A stretch of 64,000 nt of DNA from Isoetes taiwanensis (Eukaryota > Streptophyta > Lycopodiopsida > Isoetales > Isoetaceae), in the NCBI GenBank assembly GCA_021234155.1, contig JAJEKV010000126.1, positions 892,362-956,361 on the forward strand, written 5' to 3'. Positions within the stretch are counted from its first letter, which is position 1, and each line of letters starts with the position of its first letter. Positions 47,550-59,700 of the stretch are shown piece by piece. Made by a program: the position numbers and the translations under genes. Below the pieces are notes generated by a model. That model saw only the letters and a list, made by a program, of their open reading frames with translations. It made no database searches and was not told the DNA's origin.

Positions 47550-49445
47550 CATGCCACCTAGGCTCAAATATGCCTTGGTGCCTCAAACATGCCACGTGCG
47601 CTCCAAGATGCCACCTTGCCTCCAACGTGCCAAGGTGGCTCAAACATACCAAGATGGCTCAACCATGCCACGTGGGCTCCAACATGCCACCTAGGCTCCA
47701 TCATGCCAAGGTGGCTCAAACATGCCACCCTAGGCTCCAACATGCCCTGATGGCTCAAACATGCCACCTAGGTTCCAACATGCCAAGGTGGCTCAAGCAT
47801 GCCACCTCGGCTCCAACATGCCACCCAGGGCTCAAACATGCCAAGGTGGCTTAAACATGCCACATGCGTTCCAAGATGCCCTCCAACATGCAACCTAAGC
47901 TCCAACATGCCACCTAGGATCAAACATACCAAGGTGGTTCAAACATGCCACGCAGCTCCAACATGCGAAGGAGGCTCAAACATGCCACGCATGCTCCAAC
48001 ATTCCACCTAGGCTCAAACATGCCAAGATGGCTCAAACATGCCACGCCAAGGCCCAAGATGTCACCTAGGCTCTTACATGCCACCTAAGATCAAACATGC
48101 CAAGGTGGTTCAAACATGCCAAGTTGGCTCAAACTTGCCACCAGGCACCAACATGCCAACTTGGCTCAAACATGCCATGCCACACTCAAACATGCCATGC
48201 GGGGGCTCCAACATGCCACCTAGGCTCCAACATGCCAAGGTGGCTCAAACACCGGGTTCCAACATGCCACCTAGGCTCCATCATGTCAAGGTGGCTCCAA
48301 CATGCCACCTAGAATCAAACATGCCAAGGTGGATCAAACATGCCATCTCGGCTCCAACATGCTACCTAGGCTCAAACACGCCCATCGCGTCTCAAGATGC
48401 CACATAGGCTCCAACATGCCACGTAGGATCAAACATGCCAAGGTGGCCCAAACATGCCAAGGTGGCTCAAACATGCCACGTGGGGCTCCAACATGCCAAG
48501 GTGGCTCAAACACGTGGGCTTTAACATGCCACCTAGGCTCCAACATGCTAAGGTGGCTCAAACATGCCACCTAGGCTCCAACATGCCAAGGTGGCTCAAA
48601 CATGGCACGTGGGTTCCAACATGCCACCTGGGCTCCATCATGCCAAGGTGGCTCAAACATGCCAGCTAGGCCCCAACATGCCACGGTGGCTCAAACATGC
48701 CACGCAAGGGCCCAAGATGCCACCTAGGCTCCAACATGCCACCTAAGGTCAAACATACCAAGGTGGCTCAAACATGCCATCGAGGGGTCCAATATGCCAC
48801 CTAGGGCTCAAACATGCCAAGGTAGCTCAAACATGCCACGCTAGGCTCCAACATCCCACCTAGCTCCAACATGCCAAGGTGGCTCAAACATGTCACCTTG
48901 CAGCTCCAACATGCCAAGGTGGCTCAAACATGTCGGGATGGCTCAAACATGCCACGCGGCTCCAAGATGCCACTTAGGCTCCAACATGCCACCTAGGATC
49001 AAACATGCCAAGGTGGTTCAAACATGCCACGCAGTACCCAACATGCCACCTAGGCTCAAACATGCCATGCCACGCCCAACATGCTACCTAGGCTCCATCG
49101 CGGTGAAGGTGGCTCAAACATGCCACCTAGGCTCAAACATGCCACCTAAGCTCCAACATGCCAAGGTGGCTCCAACATGCCATGTGGGCTCCAACATGCC
49201 ACCTAGGCTCCAACATGCCAAGGTGGCTCAAACACGTGGGCTCCGACATGCCACCTAGAGTCCAGCATGCCAAGGTGGCTCAAACATGCCACTTAGGCTC
49301 CAACATGCCACCTAGGATCAAACATGCCAAGGTGGCTCAAACATGCCATCTCGGCTCAAACATGCCATCTTGGTAGCGCCAAGATGCCACTTAGGCTCCA
49401 ACATGCCACCTAGGATTAAACATGCCAAGGTGGCCCAAACATGCC
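47550..49445 (+). repeat. 19-bp minisatellite array (large, forward arm)
   Basis: About 1.9 kb of contiguous units, mostly 19 bp. Two types alternate irregularly: A, CCAAGGTGGCTCAAACATG, and B, CCACCTAGGCTCCAACATG. Some units are shortened or carry CACGTGGG or CACGC variants. Because 19 is not a multiple of 3, all three frames run through a 57-bp, 19-residue period (MPPRLQHAKVAQTCHLGSN-like), which explains the many open frames. There are no spacers and no coding logic, so it is satellite DNA. Confidence 0.95.
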
Positions 49446-49466
49446 GAGTTTTGGTCATTATGGAGG

Positions 49467-49739
49467 TCGAGTTTTGGCCGTTTGCACTTGGTACATAGTC
49501 GAGAAGCTGCAGTTGAAAATAAGAAGCAATAGGAACCCATTGAATGGGGTTACGATCTATCGATCGTCGGAATAATTCCAAACAATGTCTTGCTCTTTGC
49601 CAAAAGTGGCTTTTGATTTCTTATTGCCACAAGGGGAGGAGAATAGTGATCCAAACTCCATTAAATGGGTTCCTATTGCTTCCCATTTTCAAATGTGTAT
49701 CTTTCGACCATGTCCCAAGTGCAAACGACCAAAACTCGA
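49467..49739. repeat. 85-bp inverted repeat (hairpin) beside the minisatellite
   Basis: Arms at 49467-49551 and 49654-49739 are imperfect reverse complements (landmarks CGTTTGCACTTGG, GAAGCAATAGGAACCCAT and their complements) with a loop of about 100 nt. The left arm begins 21 bp after the forward minisatellite array ends, and the inverted array lies further right. The hairpin therefore sits near the centre of a larger inverted structure. Confidence 0.9.
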
Positions 49740-50510
49740 TGTTTATTACGTAAATCCTTCAATAACCTAGCAAGACACAAGGTTTACATTTCGAGGCCAT
49801 ATCCTAGTTAGATTCGACTAGGATCACGCGACGCGATGTCATCACATAGAGGGGCGACATTGTCGCCAAAAGCCGAACCTTAAAACCTTCCAAAAGCGCT
49901 TTTGTCCCAAATGTTCTCTCCCTATAGCCACGGCATTGGACGAGCAACTCTACAGACTCCGAATTGTGAATTGGCTCTGCCAATAGACTTCGAGAATGTT
50001 GAAATTACCCTAAGAACCAAGTTTCATGGACGAGGAAGGCCACCCCTTCTCAAGAAGCACCAAAGTAGTTCATGTCCAACACATTAGTAGTCAATTGGCC
50101 TAGGAAGTGGCTTCGAATCTTGCTATGTAACTATCCGTGTTTCTTTCATTGCCAAAATTGACAAAGTGTAACTTGGTTCCTAAGGTAATTTCACCAAATT
50201 TGGACGATATGGAAAAGTCAAATCGCCATTAGAGGCCTCTATCTTTGCCTTAACGAGCTAAAACAATTAGGTTTCTACCGCGCCTCGCCAAAGATGATGC
50301 TTCACGGTTTGATAAGTTCTCTTGAACCGATCTTGGATTTGTTTGAACATGCTCAAGCGGGCTCCTTAAATGGAGGATTCAGCGGTTGGATAGGGGAAAC
50401 CGAGAGCTCGGGAGGGGGGCATTAGCATATGGCCTCCCGAGGGCTACTGTGAAAGGATACATGGGAATGTTTTTGTGGTCCATCTCATGGGGCGGGCTGT
50501 TGGTGAAGTA
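49740..50510. other. Spacer between hairpin and reverse array
   Basis: About 770 bp of mixed sequence with no recognised gene. A plus-strand frame at 49902-50087 and others carry no motif. If this is the core of a Foldback-type element, it does not visibly encode a transposase. Confidence 0.5.
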
Positions 50511-50870
50511 GCATATTTGAGCCTATGTGGCATGTTTGAGCCTAGGTGGCATTTTGAGAGCTCACGTGGCATGTTTGAGCCTAGGTGGCATGTTGGGGCC
50601 CACGTGGCATGCTTGAGCCACTTTGGCATGTGGAGCCTAGGTGGCATGCTTTGGCATTTTGGAGCCTAGTTGGCATGTTTGAACCACCTTAGAGCCTAGG
50701 TGGCATGTTGGAGCCTAGGTGGCATGTTGGACCCCCATGTGGCATGTTTAAGCCACCTTGACATGTTGGAGCCCACATGGCATGTTTGACCCACCTTGGC
50801 ATGTAGTATCCTGCATTGCATGTTAGAGCCCACGAGGCTCGTGTGGCATGTTAGAGCCCCCTTGGCGAGG
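50511..50870 (-). repeat. 19-bp minisatellite array (short, reverse arm)
   Basis: About 360 bp of the same A/B units on the opposite strand (plus strand reads GAGCCTAGGTGGCATGTTGG and GAGCCACCTTGGCATGT). Units are more degenerate and a few have lost bases. Together with 47550-49445 it forms a very unequal inverted pair. Confidence 0.92.
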
Positions 50871-52519
50871 TACAAAATCCTTACATCAGCAACTATATAA
50901 AAGGGCTCGACTCTAGATTTTGATTGTGTTGTGTAAGGTATGTTTTTCTTTCCCTCTCTTTTTAGTCGCACAAATTTTCGACACTCATGGGCAAATCGCT
51001 TAGGAAAGAAAATTTTCTCCGGGCGACATGCTATAAATTGTCTACCAAAAACAAATTGTCTATCCCTTTACCATTTACGGTTTGCATGATTGTGGATCAA
51101 AATATCGTAAAATAAGATTATGCTAAGTTGTCTGCGAGGAGATGGCATTATCTCGCTAAGTTGTCTATTGTAGTGGCGATTGGAAGGTTACATTATTTTT
51201 GGAACTTGCAAAGCTGGTTCCCTACGGTCCTGGCTATCAAGACTTTTAGCTTCCCCTTTTTCCCTTTTATCCGTTCCTTCCCTTGTCCCATTTCCCACTT
51301 TTCTTTTCTTTTCTCCTTTCCCCTTGCAACGTGGTCTATAGACTACCGGCCAGATTATTGGCTATGCCCGATGCCCGAGGGACAGTCACGCACACTGAAT
51401 GAGTGCTTTGCCACCACTCGTGGGATGCGACCCACCGCGTGCAAAGCCTAAAAAACAGAGCACTACCACCGCGCAAGTTAATCCAACACCGAATATGGCC
51501 TACACCGTGATTTGAAAGCACATATATCTATGAAGAAACGGAGAGCTATTGCCTCCGGTGAGGGGACGGGTCCCATCATCTTAGAATTGAAACAGTCGTT
51601 GGACTACGGATGGAGGGCAGAGAATCCCGGCATGAGAGAATATGTCGATGTTGCCACACGCGACTGTAGAGGATGAGCACCATGCTCGCAAGAGTGTCCC
51701 GATATACGCATATCCAGAGCAACACATGCTGATCTTAGATGCTTTCTGCTGACGGGCCAGATCAATTGCCGGCATCACCAATGGTTGCACGCCTCGCGAT
51801 CCTACATTTTGCAAGTCTCATCCCACGAGAATCCCTTACGGGACAAAGGGATCCGAGAGCCTACTACCAAGGTTTTCCTCCCATGTGGGGTTTTTTTCAT
51901 CCCAAAGAGTAGGGACACATTGTATAGTAGCATTTGTCTTTTTGGTGTGGTTTTATACGCTTTGTGTAATGCATGTACCGTCTCATAGGTCAAGTTTGGC
52001 CTCATGACGCGTTAAAAATATACTTCCTTCCTTCCTTCCTTCCTATTTTCCCATTTGCCCCTTTCACCTTGAGTACACCATATTGAAGCAATAGCCAAGG
52101 TGGGCACCACGAAAAAAATTCAGCTTTTTGCTTTTTACTAGATGCACCATGGCCACACTTTGAACAGACGAGTTATCTCGAGCTCGGCTATGGCGGTCCC
52201 TTGTCGATTTCATCTCTTGCATTCACATGCACTTACCAACTTTTGCATGCTTGCTTGCCTCGCATGCCATCTGCATAAAATTGCTATAAGGGCCATATGC
52301 ATCTATTCTTGCGAAGATTTGGTAGTATAAATGGCATTTCTGGCCATGCATCTATTCTTGCGAAGATTTGGCAATACAAATGGCTATCTAAATCATTGGA
52401 GCTATAGCGCCACGAAGCTTTGTAGTTAGCGGTCTACATCTTTACCTCAAGATTAGCCTTGCATCTCTTGCTCTTATGCACAAGTTTCATTAATATGAAA
52501 AATAAATTAAATATTAGAG
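50871..52519. other. Intergenic DNA with small simple repeats
   Basis: No gene is recognised. A pyrimidine-rich TTCCCTTTTTC stretch lies at 51240-51330, a (TTCC)n microsatellite at 52024-52045, and a 36-bp word (GCATCTATTCTTGCGAAGAT, TTGG) is duplicated at about 52298-52333 and 52346-52383. Confidence 0.6.
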
Positions 52520-54080
52520 AATTTTGAGTTCGAGAGAAGGAAGGTTTGGAAGGCCTTCTTGGGGACATTCGCTTGAAATGGAAGAAATGGGGAATATCCT
52601 TGATTTTTGACAGTTGGACGGATAGAAGGGGGCGGCATATTCATGGTGCGATGGTATTGTAGAGATAAGGCATACTTTCTAGTGTCTCGTGATCTTGGAA
52701 AAGAAGGAAAGAGTGGAGCAAATCTTCTAAGAGTGTGGAAAGAGAGCATTGACTTTGTTGGTCCTGAAAATGTGGTTCAAATTGTGTCGATGGTGAGAAT
52801 GCAAATAGAAATGCGAGGAACCAACGTTGAGAAGAAGGAGTATCCACATATTTTCTTCACACCTTGCATGGCTCATTGCTTAAATAATTTGTTGAAGGAT
52901 ATTGATAGTATTGCTGAGAATGCAAATGTGATTAGTCAAGGGAAATCTATTGTCACCTTTGTTAATGGGCACGCTCTATTGCTAATGTTTTTCAAAAGCT
53001 AACTAGTGAGAATCACAATGGCAAGGTGCTACTGAAATACTCAAATACTCCGAGACAAGGTTTGGCTACAACTTCATTATGCTTGAAAGAATACAAGAAT
53101 TAAGATGGCCACTGAAGGCCTTGTTCGTTTGTGGTGACTATCAAAGCTCTAAATTTGCGAGCACTCAAGCAGGTATATGTTCTTGTAATATTGTTATGGA
53201 TGATGGTTTTTGGAAACAGGTGGAACACCTTTTGAAAGTTGTTGAGCCAATTGTATTGATGATGAAGCTTGTTGATGGCATGACTCCATGCATTGGGAAA
53301 GTGTATGAGGGCATGGTTAGGATGGTGGAGCATATTGGCAAGATTGAAAAGGATGACATAAAATTCAAAGGAATCAAAGAGCTTTGCATACGAAGGTGGA
53401 ATAAATATCATTCGCGCCTTCAATCAATAGCTTATGTATTTTTCAGTTGGGGTCTTAAGAAACTGATAGAGATGTAGGGCGTGAAGGGGACATGGTTCTT
53501 GAGAAAATGGTTTCTATAGATGAAGAGAGAAGAGCAATTAGGGATCAACTCCATCATTTTCACAATAAGAGGGGTTGATTTGGTACACATGATTCTCAAG
53601 TTGAAAAGTATCTTATCGATTCGCTCTTTGGTGGGAGGATTATGGGTCGACACAAAAGAATTACAAAGGCTTGCTATAAGAGTACTTAGCCAAGGAGCTG
53701 GTTCATCTCCGGTTGAGCGCCTTTTAGTGTGTTTGGGCATGTGGCAAGTAAGAGAAGAGTTAAATTGTTACAACCGAGAACATCGATCTTGTATTTGTAA
53801 GTGCTAATTGAAACTCTTGCAAAACCACAGGACTATTGAGAAAGAAGTCTACATTGGTTTTGCCAAGAAAGAGAGCATTCCACTTCAAGAATTACTATAG
53901 AATGTGAACGATGAGGAAGATATGGAAGATGACGAAGAATTTATTCAATTGGCGGATTATGACATTGAAGGTGAGCCACTTCTGGATGGTAGCGATGCAT
54001 ATTTAATCCCATCCTACAAAGAATATGTACCTTCTTCTATTGTAGCTTCACATGGCAACGATTATGGTGCACTTTGATGG
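52520..54080 (+). pseudogene. Decayed hAT-family transposase (DUF659 type)
   Basis: Frames in order read WKKWGISLIFDSWTDRRGR (about 52580-52635; the DxWTD-R-GR block of plant hAT transposases with DUF659), ENVVQIVSM...KKEYPHIFFTPCMAHCLNNL (52760-52895), and the DDGFWKQVEHLLKVVEPIVL region (53200-53260). They end in a degenerate hAT C-terminal dimerisation domain, TKELQRLAIRVLSQGAGSSP (about 53650-53710). An acidic tail EEDMEDDEEFI follows near 53910-53945. Three frames are used and the second catalytic aspartate region (usually VTD) reads IVSM. No BED zinc finger, terminal inverted repeats or 8-bp duplication were found. It is either an inactive element or the relic of a domesticated one. Confidence 0.85.
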
Positions 54081-54330
54081 TTTTGGTTTGTTGTATTTAA
54101 ATTACGGCATATAATAGCAAGTATATTTGAATTTCATTTTTCAATATGACTACATTTTACTATTATCACCGGATGTAATCCTTCCTTAATCTCAATATAT
54201 ATGCATCTATATCTTTTTGAATTTTGCTGAAATTTCCATTTCTTTTTTACATATTTTAAAAAGTTTAAGTATTTTAAAGAATATTCCCATGTTATTAGTT
54301 TTAAAAGCGTTACGTTTGCCATTTCCATTT

Positions 54331-54540
54331 TCTAAAATTTGGGGGAGCGGTTCGTTTTCGGTGGCCGTGTTTCGTAACTATGGTTCACAGGCCCACTACA
54401 AGCTTAAGTAATATAAACTTGAATTTAAATTACCCCAATATGGGAAGGATAAATTTCAAGATGATTATTTTTTTCCTTTTCCATATCGACTGTCGAACCG
54501 TGGCGACGACTTCGGCTTCCGCCGGGCTCCTTTCGAAGTT
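54331..54540. repeat. 210-bp direct repeat, left copy
   Basis: Shares TTCTAAAATTTGGGG, CCCACTACAAGCTTAAGTAA, TATAAACTTGAATTTAAATT and CCTTTTCCATATCGACTG with 55321-55537. The two copies are about 990 bp apart in the same orientation and differ by scattered substitutions and short indels. Confidence 0.92.
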
Positions 54541-54704
54541 TAGGTTAGGGTTTATTCGGCCGCTCCGGCTATGGCGATGGCGCCACCTCCCGACTTTGGC
54601 GCCCTACTCACGCTCCTGCGATGGCGCCATGCTCCTACGATGGCCATGGCGATTTGTCGCGGCCGACTCACGTTGTTCCGACTCGTTCCCTTTTTTCTAT
54701 TTTG

Positions 54705-54890
54705 TCTTTCTAAGCGACTCTGTTCTTTCGTGCGGTGACTTCGTTTTTTTTCTTTTTTCTTTCTAATGACTCTGTTCTTTACGTGCGGATGACTTTGGCG
54801 ATGGTAGCGTAACAAAGCCATTTTGTTTTCGTTTTTTTTTTTTTTCTTTCTAACGACTCTGTTCTCACGGTGCGGCGACTCCGGCGATGG
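54705..54890. repeat. Three copies of a 36-bp motif
   Basis: TCTTTCTAANGACTCTGTTC, then TTNCGTGCGGNGACT, starts at 54705, 54759 and 54845. They alternate with T runs and GGCGATGGCG-type words, between the two copies of the 210-bp repeat. Confidence 0.8.
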
Positions 54891-55320
54891 CGTGAGGCCA
54901 TTTTTCTATTTTTCTTTCTTTCTTTACGAGTTAAGCTTTTCTTTTCTTTTCTTTTACAAGCTTTGAAGCTTTTGTAGATTTCTTTCCTTTTAAAGCTTTT
55001 TTTAAGGAACCTGGAGGTGCTCTGAAGCTTTTAAGAAATTTGTTGTTGGTTTTCAATTCCTATCGCAATAAATGTTCAATTTTTCATGTAAAACTAAAAC
55101 AAAAAAGAATCTTGAGTCAAAATCGCGGGGTAGAAATCTTAGAATGCGGTAAGAATCAGGAATGCAAGTAAAAGTTCGAGAATCACGTAAGAAATTCTAG
55201 TATGACAATTAAAAAAACTTAGAATGCAAGCTAAGAGGATAATCCGAGAAAGAAAAGATGACCGGCGGCCGGCTCATTGGCCCGGATTGGCGGAATGAAC
55301 CCTAACCAAACTTTTCGTTT

Positions 55321-55537
55321 TTCTAAAATTTGGGGAGCGTTGTGTTTTCCGTGGCAGGTGTTTCCAGAACTATGGTTCTGAGCCCACTACAAGCTTAAGT
55401 AATATAAACTTGAATTTAAATTACCATAATATGGGTGAGATAAATTCAGATCTGACTATTTTTTTTTTCCTTTTCCATATCGACTGCCGAACCATGAGGC
55501 GGCGACTTCGCGCTCACCGAGGCTTCTTTTCGAACTG
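55321..55537. repeat. 210-bp direct repeat, right copy
   Basis: Second copy of 54331-54540. Upstream of it lies GGAATGAACCCTAACCAAAC and downstream CTGACCATAGGTAAGC, so no coding sequence is shared beyond the repeat. Confidence 0.92.
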
Positions 55538-57912
55538 ACCATAGGTAAGCTCAATACGGTCCCTCTTATTTGCCGGTAGTGAAGCCAAGCTTCTTGCACT
55601 AACGGACGTCTCCGACGCCATAGTGTCTGTGTTTTAAGCATGTATTTTTCTCGCAGGTTTTGGCGAGAGGATTAAGCGAATGATTACGCCCATGTATTTC
55701 ATGTCGACCTTGGCGCTAGAGTCTTCTTTGTATTGGAAGGAGAGTTTTAATATAAAAGGCATGTGCATAACAAGTCCACCATCAACCGGGGATGGTGTCT
55801 TTGCGGATACCCAATAGTGGCCGGATGGCTGGAGTGCATTATGGCGGATAAGAGGTATGAAAGTCGATTACATGTACTTTATTTTCTCAGCTATTAATAC
55901 TTACTCAAATTCTTGTTGAGCAGATTTTACTCGGTATAAATCATTTTGCTAAGATTCTTCTTTCTTTCTTTCAACTTGGATATTACTAATCGGCTGTAAT
56001 TACGTGCATTTGCATAACGTTTACGGAAATGCGGCACTAGACTTCTTAATCGAATCTACAGCGAGAGGTTGGCCAACACTAGTTGCCCGGATGCCCTATT
56101 TGAAATATTCTTTATCTTCCTTTGCTATCGACTAACATTTTTCATTTCTGAGGGCCCTCTGTTCTTTGAACACTAGCGATGGCGAGCTAGGTTCTTCGTG
56201 GGGCACGCAGAGAGCGGATTTGGAAAAGAAAGCGAAATGCAAAAGAGCTAATAACTAAGCTTTTCTATCCGGGCTTGACTAGGTATTGATCTCTTAAAAT
56301 ATTATGCGGTTCTACTTTCCAATTTCGATCTTTGCTTCGCCTTAGAACAATATGAACAGGATTCCAAATGGGTATGCAAAATTGGATATTGATGTTAGAG
56401 GAGCTCTCCTTATCGGGTTTGATAGCTTTTATTCTTTGGATAGAGTTAAAAATGATCGATTACACATTAGGGTATGGAATGGTCTCTATGACATGCTTCA
56501 ACATGGTTGTTGTTTCGAAAAATTTAATTGTTCTGGGGCTGAAAATATTGTGTATATTAAGCTAGAAGCTTTCTTTTAAAATCTTGGTATATTGTTTTTT
56601 AATTCGTTTTAAGATCATTTGGTTACCAGATCCTGGCTAGGTAGCTTTGGAGTAGACTTGTGTTACTGGTTGCATAGTAGCATAGGTTGCCTTGCATGTT
56701 GCATGCTTGGTAGCCTTTTTAAGTACCCGTTTTTGTTTTCTTGCTTTTTGCTCACTTGCTTTTCTTCCATGCACATATGCTCAAATCTCTGGATCCTATG
56801 TGCTTGCTTTTTTTGCCCGCTTGATCGGTGGTTATTTAGCTTTTGTTAAGTTTTTCTTGTTAGAAAGTGATATATTTGTGCATTTTTAGTATTTCATCTG
56901 GCGCTTTTTGATGTTATGAAAAGACGGTGAGTGTAGCTTATAATAGATAAATTTTTTTTACCTTTTTCATAATACACATCATTTACTACGAAATACAATT
57001 CCTAGTTTAATCATTTTCTTAGATTATTATAGTATGCCGGAATGGACTTGTTTGGGTTCGATTCCCAAAGGCATTCTCTTAAATAAATAAAAGTAATCAA
57101 GAATTTGTGATCATTATTATTTCTTTACTAGTATTGTTTTTTAAAATATTATATTTTTTCATTTAAAACTATGTGTTGTCTTATTAGTTTTCTATGCATT
57201 GTAATATCTAAACAACGTGTCTTAACTAAAGAAAATACAATGCCTACATGTGGATTTGACCCGTTGTATTTTTTTTTTTAATGTGTTGTGATATTAGTTT
57301 TCCACACATTGTAATATTTAAAACATTGTTTATTTGAAGGAAAACAATGCCTAGTGACATTAAAACAACAATGTTTTTTTTTTTTTTTACGCGTGGATAT
57401 GCCATGTAGTTTTTGTTTTTAATGTAGTAATATTTATTTTCCACGTGTCGTAATGTAAAAAACAATGTGTCTTATATTGAGAATAAACAATGCATAGTCT
57501 CCCTAGAAACAACAACGAAAAAAAAAAAAAAAAAAAAAGAAAAAAGCAACACATTGACTTTCTTTTAAATACTATGTCAATTCCTATGCATAGACCCTTT
57601 AGACAAAAACTACACCTTGTTTCTAGCATTTTCGGAACAATACTATGGGTGGTCTTTAGGTGTTGTTTTTTTGCAAAAAAGACACCAAAAAACTATATGT
57701 AGAGCACATTTTGGGGTTATTGTGTATCGAGTAGGAAATAACCCTGAGATTTTCATGTCTTTGCATAGAGCAAATCATACATGTGAATATATCAAGTTTA
57801 GGCACGTTTTTGGTATATTCTAGGCATATATCAGCATATACCTCGAATATTCCAAAAACCCACATAAGCAAGGGTTTGCCCTATAGGGGCAACCCAAAAA
57901 TAATTCCATGTC
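55538..57912. other. Intergenic DNA upstream of the helicase locus
   Basis: No gene is recognised; the open frames at 56352-56579 and 56619-56889 have no motif. At 57167-57250, 57280-57360 and 57417-57500 three diverged copies of a unit with a period of about 115-135 bp are seen (TTAGTTTTCYAYRCATTGTA, then AAACAATGCCTA). A poly(A) run lies near 57520-57538. Confidence 0.6.
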
Positions 57913-57921
57913 TATATAAAT
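57913..57921 (+). promoter_or_regulatory. Candidate TATA box for the helicase locus
   Basis: TATATAAAT lies about 230 bp upstream of the helicase ATG. Between them a 22-bp word (CGGCTTGAGTTGATARAGAA) is duplicated at about 57957 and 58018. Position is plausible for a plant promoter, but no start site can be proven. Confidence 0.4.
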
Positions 57922-59700
57922 CGGTAGTTAGAGCCAGCAACGTTTTTTGGGTACCCGGCTTGAGTTGATAGAAAATTCTTTATCCATTTTTTGGAGTGAC
58001 ATTCGAAAAACAGTCCCCGGCTTGAGTTGATAAAGAAAATTTTAACATATTTTTGTTCGAACCGGATGCTGTAGAAAGAAGGGTTCGTTTATATTTGAGA
58101 GTATGTTTTGGCGGCAAGATCACAAAACCTTCTAAAGCCGCGAGCAATGGAATCGCTGAATGATCTCGAGTATCTGTCTCTCGTTTCCAAGGTATGTGTC
58201 GAGCTTGATAATCATATAGGTTGCGGTGATAAAACCCTAGCTGAGTTGATTATCGAGCTTGCTCGCTCCGATGATTCCCGCGAAGCTTTTGAATCCAATT
58301 TGAAAGAAAACGGAGGTGAAATGCCAGGTTACTTTGTTAAGGCGCTTTACACCATCATTAATGCCATTCTTCCTGCCAAGAAAAGAGATAAGGATACTGA
58401 AGGCCCGAATGGACCTGTAGATGAGAAGAAGGCAGCTTTCCCTGGGCTTGCAGTCCCTAATAACAAACAGAGGGTTCGGGAAATAGAAGAGAAGCTTGAT
58501 ATTGCATAGAGGGAAGATAGTGAGAAACCTAAGGATAAGAATGATTATAGCAGATATAAAGAATGCCATAGAGATGATATGACAAGAGAGGGGAAAAGAG
58601 GCACAAGGGAGGAAGGAAGAAGGCATAGAAGCAGGAATTATGATTCTGAAAAAGATGGTGTAGAATTCACTAGCTATATGCAGGATCATGATTTGAGTGG
58701 TAGGAGACATGAAGATGAGGATCAACTCAGTGGCAGGTATGATAGAGAAAGAGGAAAAGGAAGGGATCGAGGTAATGGTCTAGGTCACATGGATAGGGAG
58801 GAAGGAAGGGAATCGAATCTTCTAGGTAAAGATGGAGACTGCAGAAATGGCTATAGGTCAAAATGTGTTGAAGACAGGAATAAAGGAAAACAAAGTCAAC
58901 GTCCTAAGTCAGATGAACCAGAACTGTATGGAATCTACAGAGGTAAGGTTTCCAGGATAATGCAATGTGGATGCTTTGTACAACTGCATGGCTTTCAGAA
59001 CAGGAAGGAAGGGCTTGTTCATGTCTCGCAGATAGCATCTAGGAGAATACGTCATGAAAAAGATGCAGTTGAGAGGGATCAAGAAGTCTGGGTGAAGGTT
59101 ATTTCGTTATCTGGACAAAAGATGAGTATGTCCATGCAGGATGTTGATCAGCAAAGAGGACATGATCTGCTGCCCATGAAGAACCCACAGTCAGCATCTG
59201 TTGACGATGAGACTTTTCGAGCTAATCCGTCAAGCATGAGCAAGGCTCCTGTTACCAGGAAAGGATTGTCGGGAATCACCATAGTGGAGGAGGATGGCAA
59301 TTCATCTTCTCAGAGGCCCATGAAGAGGATGAGTTCTCCTGAAAAATGGGAGGCTAAACAGCTGATAGCATCAGGTGTTTTGGACGTCAGGGACTATCCA
59401 ATATGATGATGATGATAGGGGTTTACTTTATCAGGATGAAGGTATGGACGAAGAGCTTAAAATTGAGCTTAATGAGGATGAACCGACATTTCTTAGGGGC
59501 CAAATTAGGTATTCCATTGACATGTCACCTGTCAAGATAGTTAAGAACCCAGATGGGTCATTACAATGGGCAGCCATGACACAGTCTGCACTTGCAAAGG
59601 AAAGGAGGGAACTAAGGGAGCAACAACAGAGAACAATGCTGGATTCAATACCTAAAGATCTGAACAGGCCATGGGAGGATCCCATGCCTGAGACTGGAGA

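Noticed and set aside
47550-49445. CRISPR array or a repetitive protein gene
   Set aside because: Units are contiguous 19-mers with no unique spacers, in plant DNA. The open frames arise in all three frames because the period is 19, so no protein is implied.
58237-58725. A 162-codon minus-strand gene
   Set aside because: It lies antisense to the conserved N-terminus of the PRP22-type helicase and has no motif of its own.
59398-59403. Explaining the helicase frame break by a small intron
   Set aside because: The coding match is continuous on both sides, with at most two or three bases to account for, so no GT-AG intron can fit.
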